A DNA stretch of 64,000 nucleotides from Jiella endophytica (GCF_004519335.1 NZ_SOZD01000009.1:21584-85583); one strand, 5' to 3'. Positions 39,092 to 50,727 are shown, numbered from the stretch's first letter. The notes: a model not told the origin generated them from the letters alone. Translations and numbers: made by a program.

Positions 39092-39883
39092 TCAGCCGAG
39101 GCGAGGCGCGATATCGGTAATCTCGAGGATGACCGAATCAGCTTCGACCTCGGAAACATGAACTAACATGGTGAATCGCCATTTGGCAGCCGCCGCCGCA
39201 ATTTCCTGTTCATGACTGCGGCCTTTGGGAAAGAAACACCGGGTTTCACGTGAAACATGCGGCGCGACCATGGCGAGAAGATCGTCGAGCGGCGCCAGAG
39301 CCCGGGCGGTGATGACCTCAGCGCTCGCGATAACCGGCCCCGCGGCCTCGATGCGCACTGGATGGGCGCGGCCCTTCAGCCCCATTTCCCGCTGCGCTGC
39401 TGCGAGAAACGCCGCCTTCTTGTGGCTCGATTCGACCATGTCGACGGAGCTTTCCGGCCGACACGCCGCAACGACCAGCGCCGGAAGACCGCCGCCGGAG
39501 CCGAGATCGACGCCGCGCGAGAACGCCGGAAGCAGCTTTTCGAGACCCATGGCGTCGGCGATGTGGCGGCGCCAGACATCGCCGATCGTCGAGGGAGCGA
39601 CGAGATTCACCCGCGCCTGCCACTCGGTGAGAAGCCCCACATAGATATCCAGCCGGTCCATGGTTTCACGTGAAACGGCGAAGTGCTGCGCGAACCAGGC
39701 CCGGCCCGAGATTTGCTGCGCCGCAACATCACCGGCGTTCGGTCGCTTCGCCTTGATCGGTTTCTTGGCCGAAGCATGGGGTTTGGGGCGAAGGACTGTC
39801 CCCTCGGCAAAAGAGCCTTCGCGGTCACTCTGAGGGCCGCGACGGTCCGCCGGGTGGGCGCGTGTCGGCCGGTCACGCCGCAT
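39092..39883 (-). CDS. rsmG: 16S rRNA 7-methylguanosine methyltransferase RsmG
   Basis: RsmG (GidB) methylates G527 of 16S rRNA. The SAM motif [13 protein letters not shown] and the [19 protein letters not shown] region identify it. The protein is about 263 residues, longer than the usual 210, because of a basic N-terminal extension of about 55 residues; starts at 39883 or 39910 are the only in-frame ATGs before the conserved part. Its 5' end overlaps the end of mnmG. Two parS-like sites lie inside and are read as VSRET in both cases. Confidence 0.9.
   Translation of the reverse strand: MRRDRPTRAHPADRRGPQSDREGSFAEGTVLRPKPHASAKKPIKAKRPNAGDVAAQQISGRAWFAQHFAVSRETMDRLDIYVGLLTEWQARVNLVAPSTIGDVWRRHIADAMGLEKLLPAFSRGVDLGSGGGLPALVVAACRPESSVDMVESSHKKAAFLAAAQREMGLKGRAHPVRIEAAGPVIASAEVITARALAPLDDLLAMVAPHVSRETRCFFPKGRSHEQEIAAAAAKWRFTMLVHVSEVEADSVILEITDIAPRLG
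39242..39257. promoter_or_regulatory. parS: Candidate parS site 4 (inside rsmG)
   Basis: GGTTTCACGTGAAACA matches the consensus at 15 of 16 positions. It lies about 0.2 kb upstream of parA and is a strong candidate for a primary site. Confidence 0.85.
39662..39677. promoter_or_regulatory. parS: Candidate parS site 5 (inside rsmG)
   Basis: GGTTTCACGTGAAACG matches at 14 of 16 positions, including all 12 central bases. It is 420 bp from site 4, giving a tandem pair within one gene. Confidence 0.8.
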
Positions 39884-41780
39884 CGAGAAGCGCACCCCGT
39901 CGCATGGCAAGGAGCAGGAGCGCCAGTGCCGCCGGCGTCATTCCGTCGATGCGTTCGGCCTCGGCAACGGTCGCCGGCCGACGCGCCTGAAGCTTCTGGC
40001 GCAGCTCGTTGGACAGGCCGGCAATCGCGCCATAGTCGAGGCCGGGCGGGATCTCCCGCGCCTCGTCCCTGCGCAGCCGCTCCTGATCCTTCTTCTGGCG
40101 GTCGAGATAGACGTCGTAGGCCGCTTCGATCTTCACCCTGGCGAAGGTCTTGTCGTCGATCGCGGCAAGCGACGGCCAGACCGCAAGGAGCCGCTCGAAT
40201 TCGACGGCGCCCTGGGCAAGAAGCTGCCAGGCGCTGCGCCGCCGGCCGTCCTGATTGACGGCGATGCCGTGTCGTCCGGCCTCTGCCGGCGTGATGGTCG
40301 CCGCTTCCAGCGCCCCGCGGGCAGCGACGAAGGCCGCCTCGCCTTCCGCGAAGAGTCTTGCACGCTCTTCCGAGGCGATGCCGAGCGAGATGGCAAGCGG
40401 CGTCAGCCGCCGGTCGGCATTGTCGGCCCTCAGCGACAGGCGGAATTCGGCCCGCGAGGTGAACATCCGGTAGGGCTCGGTCACGCCGGTCCGCGTCAGA
40501 TCGTCGATCATCACGCCGACATAGGCGTCGGCGCGGCCGATGATGATGGGCGCGGACCCGCCGGCGAGCCGCGCTGCATTCAGCCCGGCGACGAGCCCCT
40601 GCGCGCCCGCCTCCTCATAGCCGGTGGTGCCGTTGATCTGGCCGGCGAGGAACAGCCCCGGCGCCTTGCGCAAGGCGAGAGAGCGGTCGAGTTCGCGCGG
40701 GTCGACGTAATCGTATTCGATGGCGTAGCCGGGCTTCAGGATGCGGACATGCTCCAGCCCGGGGATCGAGCGCAGGAATACCTCCTGCACGTCCTCGGGC
40801 AGCGAAGTCGACAGGCCATTCGGATAGACCGTGTCGTCGTCGAGGCCCTCCGGTTCGAGGAAGATCTGGTGGCCGTCCCGATCACCGAACTTGACGATCT
40901 TGTCTTCGATGGAAGGGCAGTAGCGCGGACCGACGCCCTCGATGCGGCCGGAATAGAGCGCCGAGCGGGAGAGGTTCTGCCGGATGATCGCGTGGGTCGC
41001 CGGCGTCGTGCGGGTGATGCCGCAATCGATCTGCGGATTGTCGATCCGCTCCGTCAGGAACGAGAAGGGCACCGGATCGTCGTCCGGCCGCTGCCGGTCG
41101 AGACTGTCCCAGTCGATGGTCTTGCCGTCGAGCCTTGCCGGCGTGCCGGTCTTCAGCCGGCCGAGTTCCAGCCCGAGCCGGCGCAGCGTCCCGGAGAGGC
41201 CGAGGGAAGGATCCTCGCCCATCCGCCCCGCCGGGATCTGCCGCTCGCCGAGATGGATCAGACCGCCGAGAAAGGTGCCGGTGGTGATGACGACGGCGCG
41301 GCAGGCGATCGACCTGCCATCGGCGAAGACGACGCCGCAAACCGCGCCCGAGTCGTCGAGGCAGAGGTCGAAGACGTCCCCCTCGACAACGGCGAGGTTC
41401 TTCGTCGCGGCGATCAGCTCCTGCATCGCCGCGCGATAGAGCTTGCGGTCGGCCTGGGTGCGCGGCCCCCAGACGGCCGGCCCCTTGCTGCGGTTGAGCA
41501 TGCGGAACTGGATGCCGCCCTTGTCGGCGGCGATCCCCATCAGGCCGCCCAGCGCATCGATCTCGCGCACCAGGTGGCCCTTGCCGATCCCCCCGATGGC
41601 GGGATTGCAGCTCATCGCGCCGACCGTTTCGAAACGGTGGGTGACGAGGATCGTCGCCGCGCCCGCCCGCGCGGCGGCGCTCGCCGCCTCGCAGCCGGCA
41701 TGGCCGCCACCGACGACGACGACGTCGGCGCTCACCGGAATGTCGGGCAGAACGGGGGAAGGGGAACGGGTCTTGGTCAT
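39873..41780 (-). CDS. mnmG: tRNA uridine-5-carboxymethylaminomethyl modification enzyme MnmG
   Basis: MnmG (GidA) is the FAD-binding partner of MnmE in modifying the wobble uridine of certain tRNAs. The 635-residue protein has the FAD motif [18 protein letters not shown] near the N-terminus, the family signature [12 protein letters not shown] in the middle and a helical C-terminal domain ([15 protein letters not shown] segment [10 protein letters not shown]). It overlaps rsmG by about 10 bp. Its partner mnmE is usually adjacent, but here three genes lie between. Confidence 0.97.
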   Translation of the reverse strand: MTKTRSPSPVLPDIPVSADVVVVGGGHAGCEAASAAARAGAATILVTHRFETVGAMSCNPAIGGIGKGHLVREIDALGGLMGIAADKGGIQFRMLNRSKGPAVWGPRTQADRKLYRAAMQELIAATKNLAVVEGDVFDLCLDDSGAVCGVVFADGRSIACRAVVITTGTFLGGLIHLGERQIPAGRMGEDPSLGLSGTLRRLGLELGRLKTGTPARLDGKTIDWDSLDRQRPDDDPVPFSFLTERIDNPQIDCGITRTTPATHAIIRQNLSRSALYSGRIEGVGPRYCPSIEDKIVKFGDRDGHQIFLEPEGLDDDTVYPNGLSTSLPEDVQEVFLRSIPGLEHVRILKPGYAIEYDYVDPRELDRSLALRKAPGLFLAGQINGTTGYEEAGAQGLVAGLNAARLAGGSAPIIIGRADAYVGVMIDDLTRTGVTEPYRMFTSRAEFRLSLRADNADRRLTPLAISLGIASEERARLFAEGEAAFVAARGALEAATITPAEAGRHGIAVNQDGRRRSAWQLLAQGAVEFERLLAVWPSLAAIDDKTFARVKIEAAYDVYLDRQKKDQERLRRDEAREIPPGLDYGAIAGLSNELRQKLQARRPATVAEAERIDGMTPAALALLLLAMRRGALLDAA

Positions 41781-42007
41781 GATGGTCGGACTGTCGTCTT
41801 AATCGTCGGGTCGGGCCGGGCAGAGGTCGTCGGCGAAAGCGGAGGACTGCGCCCTTACACCCGGCCGCCCTCAAGGATGCCGCCAGCGGCGGATCCCCGG
41901 TTGGGCCGCCGTGCGCTTTGCTCTATCATCCGTTCCTATAGGATAGACCGCAGCTTGGAACAATGTTGCGGTCGTTGCCCGTCCCGGCACCCCGGAGGTC
42001 GCATGCG

Positions 42008-42583
42008 ATGAGTCTTCTGGAGATCCGGGCTTCGACTCCTGCCGAGTTCTTCGCCTGGCAGGAGAGCCAGGACGAGCGCTACGAACTCGTCAACGGCTTC
42101 CCACTGCTTCAGCCACGAGCGCCGATGGGCCATAACCTCCTCGTCGTGAACATTCTTGGCGGGATCGGCCAGCGGCTGCGTCGCTCGCCTTGTCGCGCTT
42201 TCACTGCCAATATCGGGGTCGAAACCCTCCCCGGCCAGATCCGCCGGCCGGATGCCGGCATCGACTGCGGCATCTTTGACCCCGACGGCTATCTCGCCGC
42301 CAAGCCCATCGTCGTCTTCGAAGTGCTCTCACCATCGACGCGGGACTTCGACCGACTGCGCAAGGTCGATGAATACAAGCAGGTATCGACGATGCGCCAC
42401 ATCGTCGTCGTCGAGCCAAAGCGGCCGCAGGTTCTGGTCTGGTCGCGGAACATGGCGAGCGAGAGTGCCGGCAAGTGGACCGCCGAAGAAATGATCGGGC
42501 TCGAACGTGTCATCCGCCTCGACGCCGTCGCCCTCGAACTGCCGCTCGCCGAGATCTACGACCGGCTGAGTTTCGACGACTGA
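42008..42583 (+). CDS. Uma2 family endonuclease-like protein
   Basis: A 191-residue protein of the Uma2/DUF820 family, which has a PD-(D/E)XK-like restriction endonuclease fold. The typical features are ERYELVNGFP near the N-terminus, RRPDAGIDCGIFD in the middle and VVFEVLSPSTRDFDRLRKVDEY, where the E and K could be catalytic. The biological role of the family is not known. The ATG at 42008 was chosen because family similarity begins there (MSLLEIRASTPAEF). It lies on the plus strand between mnmG and mnmE, which face the other way. Confidence 0.85.
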   Translation: MSLLEIRASTPAEFFAWQESQDERYELVNGFPLLQPRAPMGHNLLVVNILGGIGQRLRRSPCRAFTANIGVETLPGQIRRPDAGIDCGIFDPDGYLAAKPIVVFEVLSPSTRDFDRLRKVDEYKQVSTMRHIVVVEPKRPQVLVWSRNMASESAGKWTAEEMIGLERVIRLDAVALELPLAEIYDRLSFDD

Positions 42584-42681
42584 GGCGCGGGGACCGCTTG
42601 GCCCGGCAACACCCCCGACGCCCTTCGACGGACTGTCAACCCGAGAGGTCTGGACGACCACGCTCCTTGCGATAGTGTGCC

Positions 42682-43473
42682 ATGAAACCAACCCGCCTCA
42701 TTTCTCGGCAGGACGGGCGGGTGGCTGAAATATCACCAGCCGGGGCGATCGCAGTCTTCATGGCACCACCTTCCGAAACCGCCGCGGCGATCACCCTGAC
42801 GCCGGACCTCGTGGCGCTGACGATCCGGCCCGAGCCGGATCTGGGCCCGGAGCCGGGATGGACGGCGCTCGACGAGGATGAACTCGACGCGTTGGCACGG
42901 CAGTATCTGGCCGAGAGCCACGGCGAGCCGCTCTGGGTCTTCGCCTATGGCTCGCTGATCTGGAAGCCGGATTTCGACGCCATCGATCACCGCCGGGCCA
43001 CTGCTTATGGCTGGCACCGCTCCTTCTGCCTGAAGATGACCCGCTGGCGCGGCTCGCCCGAACAGCCGGGCCTGATGATGGCGCTGGAGCGCGGCGGGCG
43101 CTGCGACGGTGTCATCTACCGGCTGCGGGACGAGGATCGCGAGGCGCAGCTGCGCCGGGTGCTCTATCGCGAGATCCGCTTTCGCGAGAACCTTTCGATG
43201 GCCCGCTGGGTGCCCGTTCACACCGCCGGGGGCAAGCTGCGTGCCTTGACCTTCTGGGCCGGGCCGACCGGGGAGCGGATCGCCAGCCGGCTGCCACTGG
43301 CAGAGGTCGCGCATGTGCTGGCGAGGGCCTGCGGCCATGCCGGCTCCTGCGCGGAATATCTCCACAACACCGTCCGGCACCTCGAGGAGTTCGGCATCCG
43401 CGACCGCAATCTCTGGCGTCTGCAGGAGCTGGTCGCAGCGGAAATCCGCAGCATCCACCAGGACGCGGCCTGA
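42682..43473 (+). CDS. chaC: Glutathione-specific gamma-glutamylcyclotransferase ChaC
   Basis: ChaC-type enzymes degrade glutathione to 5-oxoproline and Cys-Gly. The 263-residue protein has the substrate-binding signature VFAYGSLIWKPDF and the catalytic glutamate in LYREIRF. The C-terminal LHNTVRHLEEFGIRDRNLW is characteristic. The frame starts at ATG 42682; an ATG at 42760 would trim 26 poorly conserved residues and may be the real start, as neither has a strong ribosome binding site. It is convergent with the acetyltransferase gene, with 30 bp between. Confidence 0.87.
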   Translation: MKPTRLISRQDGRVAEISPAGAIAVFMAPPSETAAAITLTPDLVALTIRPEPDLGPEPGWTALDEDELDALARQYLAESHGEPLWVFAYGSLIWKPDFDAIDHRRATAYGWHRSFCLKMTRWRGSPEQPGLMMALERGGRCDGVIYRLRDEDREAQLRRVLYREIRFRENLSMARWVPVHTAGGKLRALTFWAGPTGERIASRLPLAEVAHVLARACGHAGSCAEYLHNTVRHLEEFGIRDRNLWRLQELVAAEIRSIHQDAA

Positions 43474-43503
43474 TCGCGGCAACGAGAGAGCGGGGGTTCG
43501 GCC

Positions 43504-44022
43504 TCAGCCGGCGTCGCCGCGGCGTGGCGGCTCCTTCACACGCCCCATCATCAGCGTGTCGACCAGAACGCCTTGTCGCAGCGCCGCCGCCCGCAAGCGT
43601 CCCTCGATCTCGAAGCCGTGGCTTTCGTAAAGCGCAATGGCCGGCTTGTTGTCGGCGATGACGTCGAGCTCGAGCCGCGACAGGCCGAGCCAGTCGTCGG
43701 CAAGCGCCAGCAGTTCCAGAAGCAGCGCCGTTCCGAACCCCTGACGGAGATGATCGTCATGGACGCCCATGCCGATCTGCCCGACATGGCTGCGCCGGCC
43801 GAGCAGACGCAGCAGGCTCGCCGCGCCCGTGATGGTCCCTTCGGCTTCGACAACCAGCAGCGTGAAGTTCGGTCCGCGATCGAACAGCCGCTGCCGGGTT
43901 CCCGCGAAGCTCTCATGTGGCATGCGCAGCGTGCCCTGCCGATAGTTCGGAAGGTTCATCAAGGCGTTCAGCCCGGCGAGATCGCCCTCCCGCGCGGCAC
44001 GGATGGTGAATGTCGCCGCCAT
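43504..44022 (-). CDS. GNAT family N-acetyltransferase
   Basis: A 172-residue GNAT acetyltransferase. The acetyl-CoA-binding loop appears as DDHLRQGFGTALL and the following strand as LELDVIADNKPAIALYESHGF, both typical of the RimI-like group. The acceptor is unknown; a small amine or protein N-terminus are possibilities. Its start lies 10 bp after the mnmE stop on the same strand, so the two are probably co-transcribed. Confidence 0.87.
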   Translation of the reverse strand: MAATFTIRAAREGDLAGLNALMNLPNYRQGTLRMPHESFAGTRQRLFDRGPNFTLLVVEAEGTITGAASLLRLLGRRSHVGQIGMGVHDDHLRQGFGTALLLELLALADDWLGLSRLELDVIADNKPAIALYESHGFEIEGRLRAAALRQGVLVDTLMMGRVKEPPRRGDAG

Positions 44023-44032
44023 CGGCCACTCC

Positions 44033-45475
44033 TCACTTGCCGATACAGAATTCCGAAAAGATCACGTCCAGAAGGTCTTCGATGCCGACCTTGCCGGTGA
44101 GCCGGCCGAGCGTGTCGGCGGCCCGCCTGAGCGTCTCCGCGCCGATCTCGGCGGGGAGGGTGGAATTGCCGACGAACTCCTCGAGGATCCGCAGGGTCTC
44201 GTTGAGAAGATCGCGCTGGCGGGTGCGAAGCGGGATCGCCTCGCTGGTACCGCCGCCTTCGGTACCGGCCGCGGCCGCTGCAAGTTCGGCGATCCTGTCC
44301 GTCAGCGCGTCGAGGCCCTCGCCGGTCTTGGCGGAAATCGCAAAGTCGAAACGGAAATCGTTCCACTCGTTGCCGAAGCGGGCAACGAGACCGCTCGGCG
44401 CCGGCCTGTCCGCCTTGGTGCGAACGGTGAGGATGCGCCGACGGCCTTTCGCCGTGCCCTCGACGAGATCCTGATGGGAGGCGTCGGCGGCAAGCAGCAT
44501 GGGATGTTTCACGTGAGACAGGAGCTCGGTGAAGCGGGCTAGGGGGCCGTGGCCATGCTGGGTGTCGACGAGCGCAAGCACGAGATCGGCCTTCGCCATC
44601 ACCTCACGGGCCCGCTCGACGCCGATCGCCTCGACCTTGTCCGACGTCTCGCGAATCCCGGCCGTGTCGGAAAAGCGCACTGGAATACCGCCGAGATCGA
44701 GAGTCGCCTCGATGACGTCGCGGGTGGTGCCAGGCACCTCCGTCACGATCGCCACCTCGCGGTCGGCGAGCGCGTTGAGAAGGCTCGACTTGCCGGCGTT
44801 CGGCGCGCCGACGATCGCCACCTTGAAGCCGGAACGCAGGATCTCGCCGCGGTCTGCCCGGACGAGATGGGCGCGGATCTCCGACACCAATCCGGCGACA
44901 TCCGCCGTCAGGCGGTCGGCGACATCCTCTCCGACATCCCCCTCGTCGGCAAAGTCGAAGGAGGCTTCGAGCCGCGCGCGGGCCTCGGTGAGACGCTGCA
45001 TCCAGCCTTCGTACAGCTTGCGCAGGGTGCCGTTCGCCTGGAGCACTGCGGCCCGGTGCTGGCCCTCGGTCTCCGCCGCGATGAGGTCGGCGAGCCCCTC
45101 GGCCTCGGTCAGGTCGATGCGGCCGTTCTCGAAGGCCCGGCGGGTGAATTCGCCGGCTTCGGCGAGCCGCGTGCCGACGCTGGTGGTGATCGCCTCGAGG
45201 CAGGCAGCGACGACCGCCCGGCCGCCATGAAGATGGAATTCCGCCACATCCTCGCCGGTGACCGTCTCAGGCCCCGGAAAGAAGATCGCAATGCCCCGGT
45301 CGATCGGCCCGCCGGCCGCGTCCCTGAACGCGCGCAGGCTCGCCCGCCGCTCCGGCGGCACCGAGCCGCACAGCCGCTCGAGGGCGCTGCGGGCGTCCGG
45401 CCCGCTTACCCGGACGACGGCGACCCCGGACGGCAGCGCGCCGGAGGAAAGGGCTGCGATGGTATCGGCATGCAT
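44033..45475 (-). CDS. mnmE: tRNA modification GTPase MnmE
   Basis: MnmE (TrmE) is the GTPase partner of MnmG in wobble-uridine modification. The 480-residue protein has an N-terminal formyl-THF-binding domain, a GTPase domain with P-loop GAPNAGKSSLLNAL and switch region GTTRDVIE, and the conserved C-terminal CIGK. It is slightly longer than usual (about 450). A parS-like site with one mismatch lies inside. The usual upstream genes rho and hemE are not here; the divergent neighbour is beyond a 550 bp gap. Confidence 0.96.
   Translation of the reverse strand: MHADTIAALSSGALPSGVAVVRVSGPDARSALERLCGSVPPERRASLRAFRDAAGGPIDRGIAIFFPGPETVTGEDVAEFHLHGGRAVVAACLEAITTSVGTRLAEAGEFTRRAFENGRIDLTEAEGLADLIAAETEGQHRAAVLQANGTLRKLYEGWMQRLTEARARLEASFDFADEGDVGEDVADRLTADVAGLVSEIRAHLVRADRGEILRSGFKVAIVGAPNAGKSSLLNALADREVAIVTEVPGTTRDVIEATLDLGGIPVRFSDTAGIRETSDKVEAIGVERAREVMAKADLVLALVDTQHGHGPLARFTELLSHVKHPMLLAADASHQDLVEGTAKGRRRILTVRTKADRPAPSGLVARFGNEWNDFRFDFAISAKTGEGLDALTDRIAELAAAAAGTEGGGTSEAIPLRTRQRDLLNETLRILEEFVGNSTLPAEIGAETLRRAADTLGRLTGKVGIEDLLDVIFSEFCIGK
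44505..44520. promoter_or_regulatory. parS: Candidate parS site 6 (inside mnmE)
   Basis: TGTTTCACGTGAGACA matches the consensus at 15 of 16 positions; the mismatch breaks the symmetry of the inner palindrome. It is read as SHVKH within MnmE. Confidence 0.6.
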
Positions 45476-46025
45476 GGCCGGCGGCCTCGGTGTTCGGCGT
45501 TGGTCAGGGCCGGAGCTTACGACATGGCAGCCGCGAGCGCGACGCTTGAAGACATCCGAATGGCGATGCCCCTGGATACCCAGGACGGGGCCCGAGAATG
45601 ACGCAGCGGCGGGGCCGGCCCCACGTCGATGAAGGCCGCGAGGGTTGTCGAAAACCTCGCAACAGGGTGTTAGAGCATCGAAACTTCGTCATCCCGGGCT
45701 CGACCCGGGATCCATTCCAAACCGTTGCCTTCGTCGCGGCGACCGCTGCCAAGGCATTGTTTTATCTGCACTGAACAGACCGCTCCACCGCTGAGGAATG
45801 GATCCCGGCTCAGGGGCCGGGATGACGAAGCTTCAAGCTTGCCGGCCATTCTCCCACGCCGAAGAAGCCCACCCAACCTGTGAATCTTGTCGGGACGGGG
45901 CCCAAGAATCTAGGAGCAGTGCTGCAACGCGTGAGGGTGGCCAGTTGCCGGGCGGTATCGGTGTTTCGAGAGGACCCCTACCAAACAAAGCCGAAAAATG
46001 AGGAAACGTCATTGCTGCCTCGGTC
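45476..46025. other. Intergenic region between mnmE and the LysE gene
   Basis: About 550 bp without a gene. The centre is a family II dispersed repeat (45684-45832). The remaining sequence has no recognisable element; short open frames here have no ribosome binding site and no resemblance to known proteins. Confidence 0.5.
45684..45832. repeat. Dispersed palindromic repeat, family II, copy 1
   Basis: An element of about 150 bp with inverted ends: ACTTCGTCATCCCGGGCT at one side and its near-complement GGCCGGGATGACGAAGC at the other, each next to GGATCCATTCC/GGAATGGATCC. The middle is not conserved with the copy at 60645. The inverted ends suggest a hairpin-forming, possibly non-autonomous mobile element. 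Confidence 0.7.
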
Positions 46026-46673
46026 TCAGACCCGCCTTAGCGCCGCCACCGCGGCTTCGCCGAGGATCAGCGCCCCCGCGCCGCCGATCACTCCGCCGGC
46101 CGCGCGGTTGAGCCGGCGGATGGCTTGCGGCCTCGTCATCATGCCCCGGGCCTTGGCCGCGACGAAGGCATAGGGCGACAGGACGAGGAAGAGAACGAGG
46201 ATGGTCAGGATCGAAAGCACCACGTACTGCGAGACGCCGACGCCGCGAAGGTCGAGGACGGAAGGCAGAAGCGCGAGATAGAAGACGATCGTCTTGGGAT
46301 TGCCGAGGGTGACCATGAAGCCGGCGAGCAGCGACCTCGCCCCGCTCCTCGCCTTCGCCGCATGCAACTCGGCGAGCCCGCCGCGGTTTCTCCAGAAGAC
46401 AGTGGCAAGATAGATGAGATAGGCGCCGCCGAGGATCTTCACGACGAGGAAGGCTTCGGCGAAGATTTCCGCGAGAGCCGCCAGCCCGGCGACGGCGATG
46501 GTCAGATAGGCGAGATCGCCGAGGGCAAGCCCCGCCAGAAAGAACAGCGCGGCTCTGAGCCCGCTGCCGAGCGACTGGCCGACCAGCCCGGCAACGCCGG
46601 GACCAGGGATGAAGGCGGCGATGCCAAGGGCCGCTGCATAGGCGGCGAAAGGCGCGATCGAGGCAGTCGTCAT
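46026..46673 (-). CDS. LysE family amino-acid exporter
   Basis: A 215-residue inner-membrane protein with about six hydrophobic segments. The N-terminal IPGPGVAGLVGQSLGSGLRAA and GNPKTIVFYLALLPSVLDL segments are diagnostic of the LysE/RhtB family, which exports amino acids or homoserine lactones. The substrate is unknown. The ATG at 46673 is chosen because GGAG lies nine bases upstream; an ATG at 46688 is nearly as good. It is divergent from the YyaL-type gene. Confidence 0.88.
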   Translation of the reverse strand: MTTASIAPFAAYAAALGIAAFIPGPGVAGLVGQSLGSGLRAALFFLAGLALGDLAYLTIAVAGLAALAEIFAEAFLVVKILGGAYLIYLATVFWRNRGGLAELHAAKARSGARSLLAGFMVTLGNPKTIVFYLALLPSVLDLRGVGVSQYVVLSILTILVLFLVLSPYAFVAAKARGMMTRPQAIRRLNRAAGGVIGGAGALILGEAAVAALRRV

Positions 46674-46953
46674 CTCCGTCTTCTCCATCCGGCGCCGTTC
46701 AGGGCCAAGGCGCCTGTCCTTAAACCGGAACCGGGCCTTGCGCAGCCCGAAAAGCGGCGCGGGCATATTGACCGGAGGACGCCCGGCGTCGAGACAGGCG
46801 AGCCCCGTCACTCCATTGGCCGGCTGGCACCGGCGGCACGCCCCCACTCGAAGAGCCGCCCACGCCCTCTAGCTGTCCCCTCCCGTCGCGCAGCCGTCCA
46901 TCTCGATGTGGCGGCGGAGCCATGCTTTCCAACCTCGAGGCCGGAGCACCCCC

Positions 46954-49005
<2,052 letters not shown>

Positions 49006-49077
49006 CCCGCCTTTCAGAGGCGACGCAACCGGGCTCGATGAGGAGCCGGACGCTCCACAGCGGCGCGCAATCTTGTG

Positions 49078-49362
49078 TCATTCCTCGGCATAGTCGTGGA
49101 GGATCGTGTCGATCAGAGTGCGGTAGTGCACGCCCTTTTCGCTCGCCTTCTGCTTCAGGCGAGCAAGATCCCGCTCCGAAACCGAAATCGCGATCTGCTG
49201 GCGACCCGAACCTCTGAGCATCCCGAGGGCAGTCTCCTTGAGTGCCACCCGCCTTTCGCCGAGTTCGCCGATCGAGACCCAGCCATCCGCTTCGTTGAAT
49301 TCATATTCGGCCCGCTCCTCGTCCGTCTCCAGGACCGGCAGCGGCTCGTTTCCGGGTTTCAT
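49078..49362 (-). CDS. Antitoxin, ribbon-helix-helix type
   Basis: A 94-residue protein probably acting as antitoxin to the gene immediately upstream. The C-terminal part (QIAISVSERDLARLKQKASEKGVHYRTLI) looks like a CopG-type ribbon-helix-helix DNA-binding motif; the N-terminus is acidic and probably binds the toxin. Its start overlaps the stop codon of the toxin gene by four bases (ATGA). The toxin-first order occurs in several type II families, BrnTA among them. Confidence 0.75.
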   Translation of the reverse strand: MKPGNEPLPVLETDEERAEYEFNEADGWVSIGELGERRVALKETALGMLRGSGRQQIAISVSERDLARLKQKASEKGVHYRTLIDTILHDYAEE

Positions 49363-49634
49363 TTGCGGCTCTCCAGATACTCCCGTGTCGCCTTGCGGCT
49401 GGGATACATCGTCTTCAGAAACACGCCGTCAGGACGGTCGACGAAGGGAACGACCCAGGCATAGCCGTCGAGGTCGACGATCCATTGGCGCTGGTGCGGA
49501 TAACGCTCGGCGTTGGGATGGGCTCTTTCGTCCAGGAGGCATTCTTGTGAAAGCGCCAAGACGATCCGTTCGAAGCCAAACCCGTATTGGCGCCTGAGGA
49601 TCGCATTCTTCTCGTCACTCCAGCCGATCCTCAT
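49359..49634 (-). CDS. Putative type II toxin, BrnT-like
   Basis: A 91-residue basic protein. The opening WSDEKNAILRRQYGFGFERI and the closing FLKTMYPSRKATREYL resemble small RNase-type toxins with a BrnT-like layout, although it is not a close BrnT match to my eye. The four-base overlap with the following antitoxin gene and the small size of both products support a toxin-antitoxin operon. The target is presumably mRNA, by analogy only. Confidence 0.72.
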   Translation of the reverse strand: MRIGWSDEKNAILRRQYGFGFERIVLALSQECLLDERAHPNAERYPHQRQWIVDLDGYAWVVPFVDRPDGVFLKTMYPSRKATREYLESRK

Positions 49635-49712
49635 GGCCGAATATGCGCCCTACCATCTGTTCCAGCAAGCCGCGCCGCACGGCAGGACGCCGGCAGCGGA
49701 ACGACCTTACTG

Positions 49713-49748
49713 AAAAAGAACAGCGCCGGCAGATCCTCCCGCCGGCGC
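49713..49748 (-). terminator. Rho-independent terminator after the TAXI gene
   Basis: On the minus strand an 8-bp perfect stem (GCGCCGGC/GCCGGCGC) with a 10-base loop is followed by TGTTCTTTTTC. It lies 29 bases after the stop of the TAXI binding protein gene. Confidence 0.8.
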
Positions 49749-49776
49749 CCGCGTCTCTTGCTTCAGCCTTCGCGCC

Positions 49777-50727
49777 TCACAGCAGCCCGGCTTCCTTGTA
49801 GTAGCGCTCGGCGCCGGGATGCAGCGGCACCGGCAGGTTCTTCGCCGCCGTCTTCGGATCGATGGCCTTCGCCGCATTGTGGGCGGCGACGAGATCCGGC
49901 AGATGCTCGAAGAGCTGCTTGGTCATCTGATAGGCGAGCTCCTCGTCGACATCCGAAGAGGTGACCAGGATGTTGGTGATGGCGAGGGTCGGGACCGCCT
50001 TGTCCTGTCCGTCATAGGTGCCGGCGGGGATCTCGGCGGACTGGAACGGCGCGCCAAGCTTCTCGGCGATCTCGGCCGGAACGGCGACGACGGTGATCGG
50101 CAGCGAGGCGGCGAGGTCGCGGATCGAGGCGACGCCGAGGCCGGCCGACTGCAGCGTCGCATCGAGCTGGCGGTTCTTGATCAGTTCGACGGATTCGGCA
50201 AAGGGCAGATATTCGGTCTTGCCGAGATCGTCATAGCTCATGCCGGCGGCCGAAAAGATCGCCCGGGCATTGAGCTCGGTGCCGGAAGCCGGCGCGCCGA
50301 CCGACAGGGCCTTGCCCTTCAGCCCTGCCAGATCGGTGATGCCGGAATCCTTCGAGGCGACGATCTGGACATAGTTCGGATAGATCGCCGCGATCGCCCT
50401 CAGCTTCTCCACCTTTTCGGGAAAGCCCGCCTCGGCATTGCCTTCCGCCGCCGCCTTGACCGAGTCGCCGAGGGCGAAGCCGATCTCGCCGCGCCCTTGG
50501 GCAACAAGCTTAATGTTCTCGACCGACGCCTTGGTCGACTGGACCTGCGTCTTAACCCCCTCGATGTTGTCGCCATAGACCTTGGCGAGGGCAACGCCGA
50601 GCGGATAGTAGACGCCGGACGTGCCGCCGGTGAGCACGTTGATGAACTGCTGGGCCGAGGCCGAAGCGGGGGCGAAGGCGAAGCCGGCGACCATGGCGGT
50701 CGCGGCAAGTCGCGCGAAATGTCTCAT
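49777..50727 (-). CDS. TAXI family TRAP transporter solute-binding protein
   Basis: A 316-residue periplasmic binding protein with a signal peptide (cleavage after about residue 26, ASASAQQ) and the family motif GGTSGVYYPLGVALAKV. TAXI proteins feed fused DctQM permeases; ligands such as glutamate or alpha-ketoglutarate are known in few cases. No TRAP permease gene lies next to it, so it is an orphan within the window. A strong ribosome binding site (GGGAGGAA) precedes the ATG at 50727, and a clear terminator follows. Confidence 0.9.
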   Translation of the reverse strand: MRHFARLAATAMVAGFAFAPASASAQQFINVLTGGTSGVYYPLGVALAKVYGDNIEGVKTQVQSTKASVENIKLVAQGRGEIGFALGDSVKAAAEGNAEAGFPEKVEKLRAIAAIYPNYVQIVASKDSGITDLAGLKGKALSVGAPASGTELNARAIFSAAGMSYDDLGKTEYLPFAESVELIKNRQLDATLQSAGLGVASIRDLAASLPITVVAVPAEIAEKLGAPFQSAEIPAGTYDGQDKAVPTLAITNILVTSSDVDEELAYQMTKQLFEHLPDLVAAHNAAKAIDPKTAAKNLPVPLHPGAERYYKEAGLL

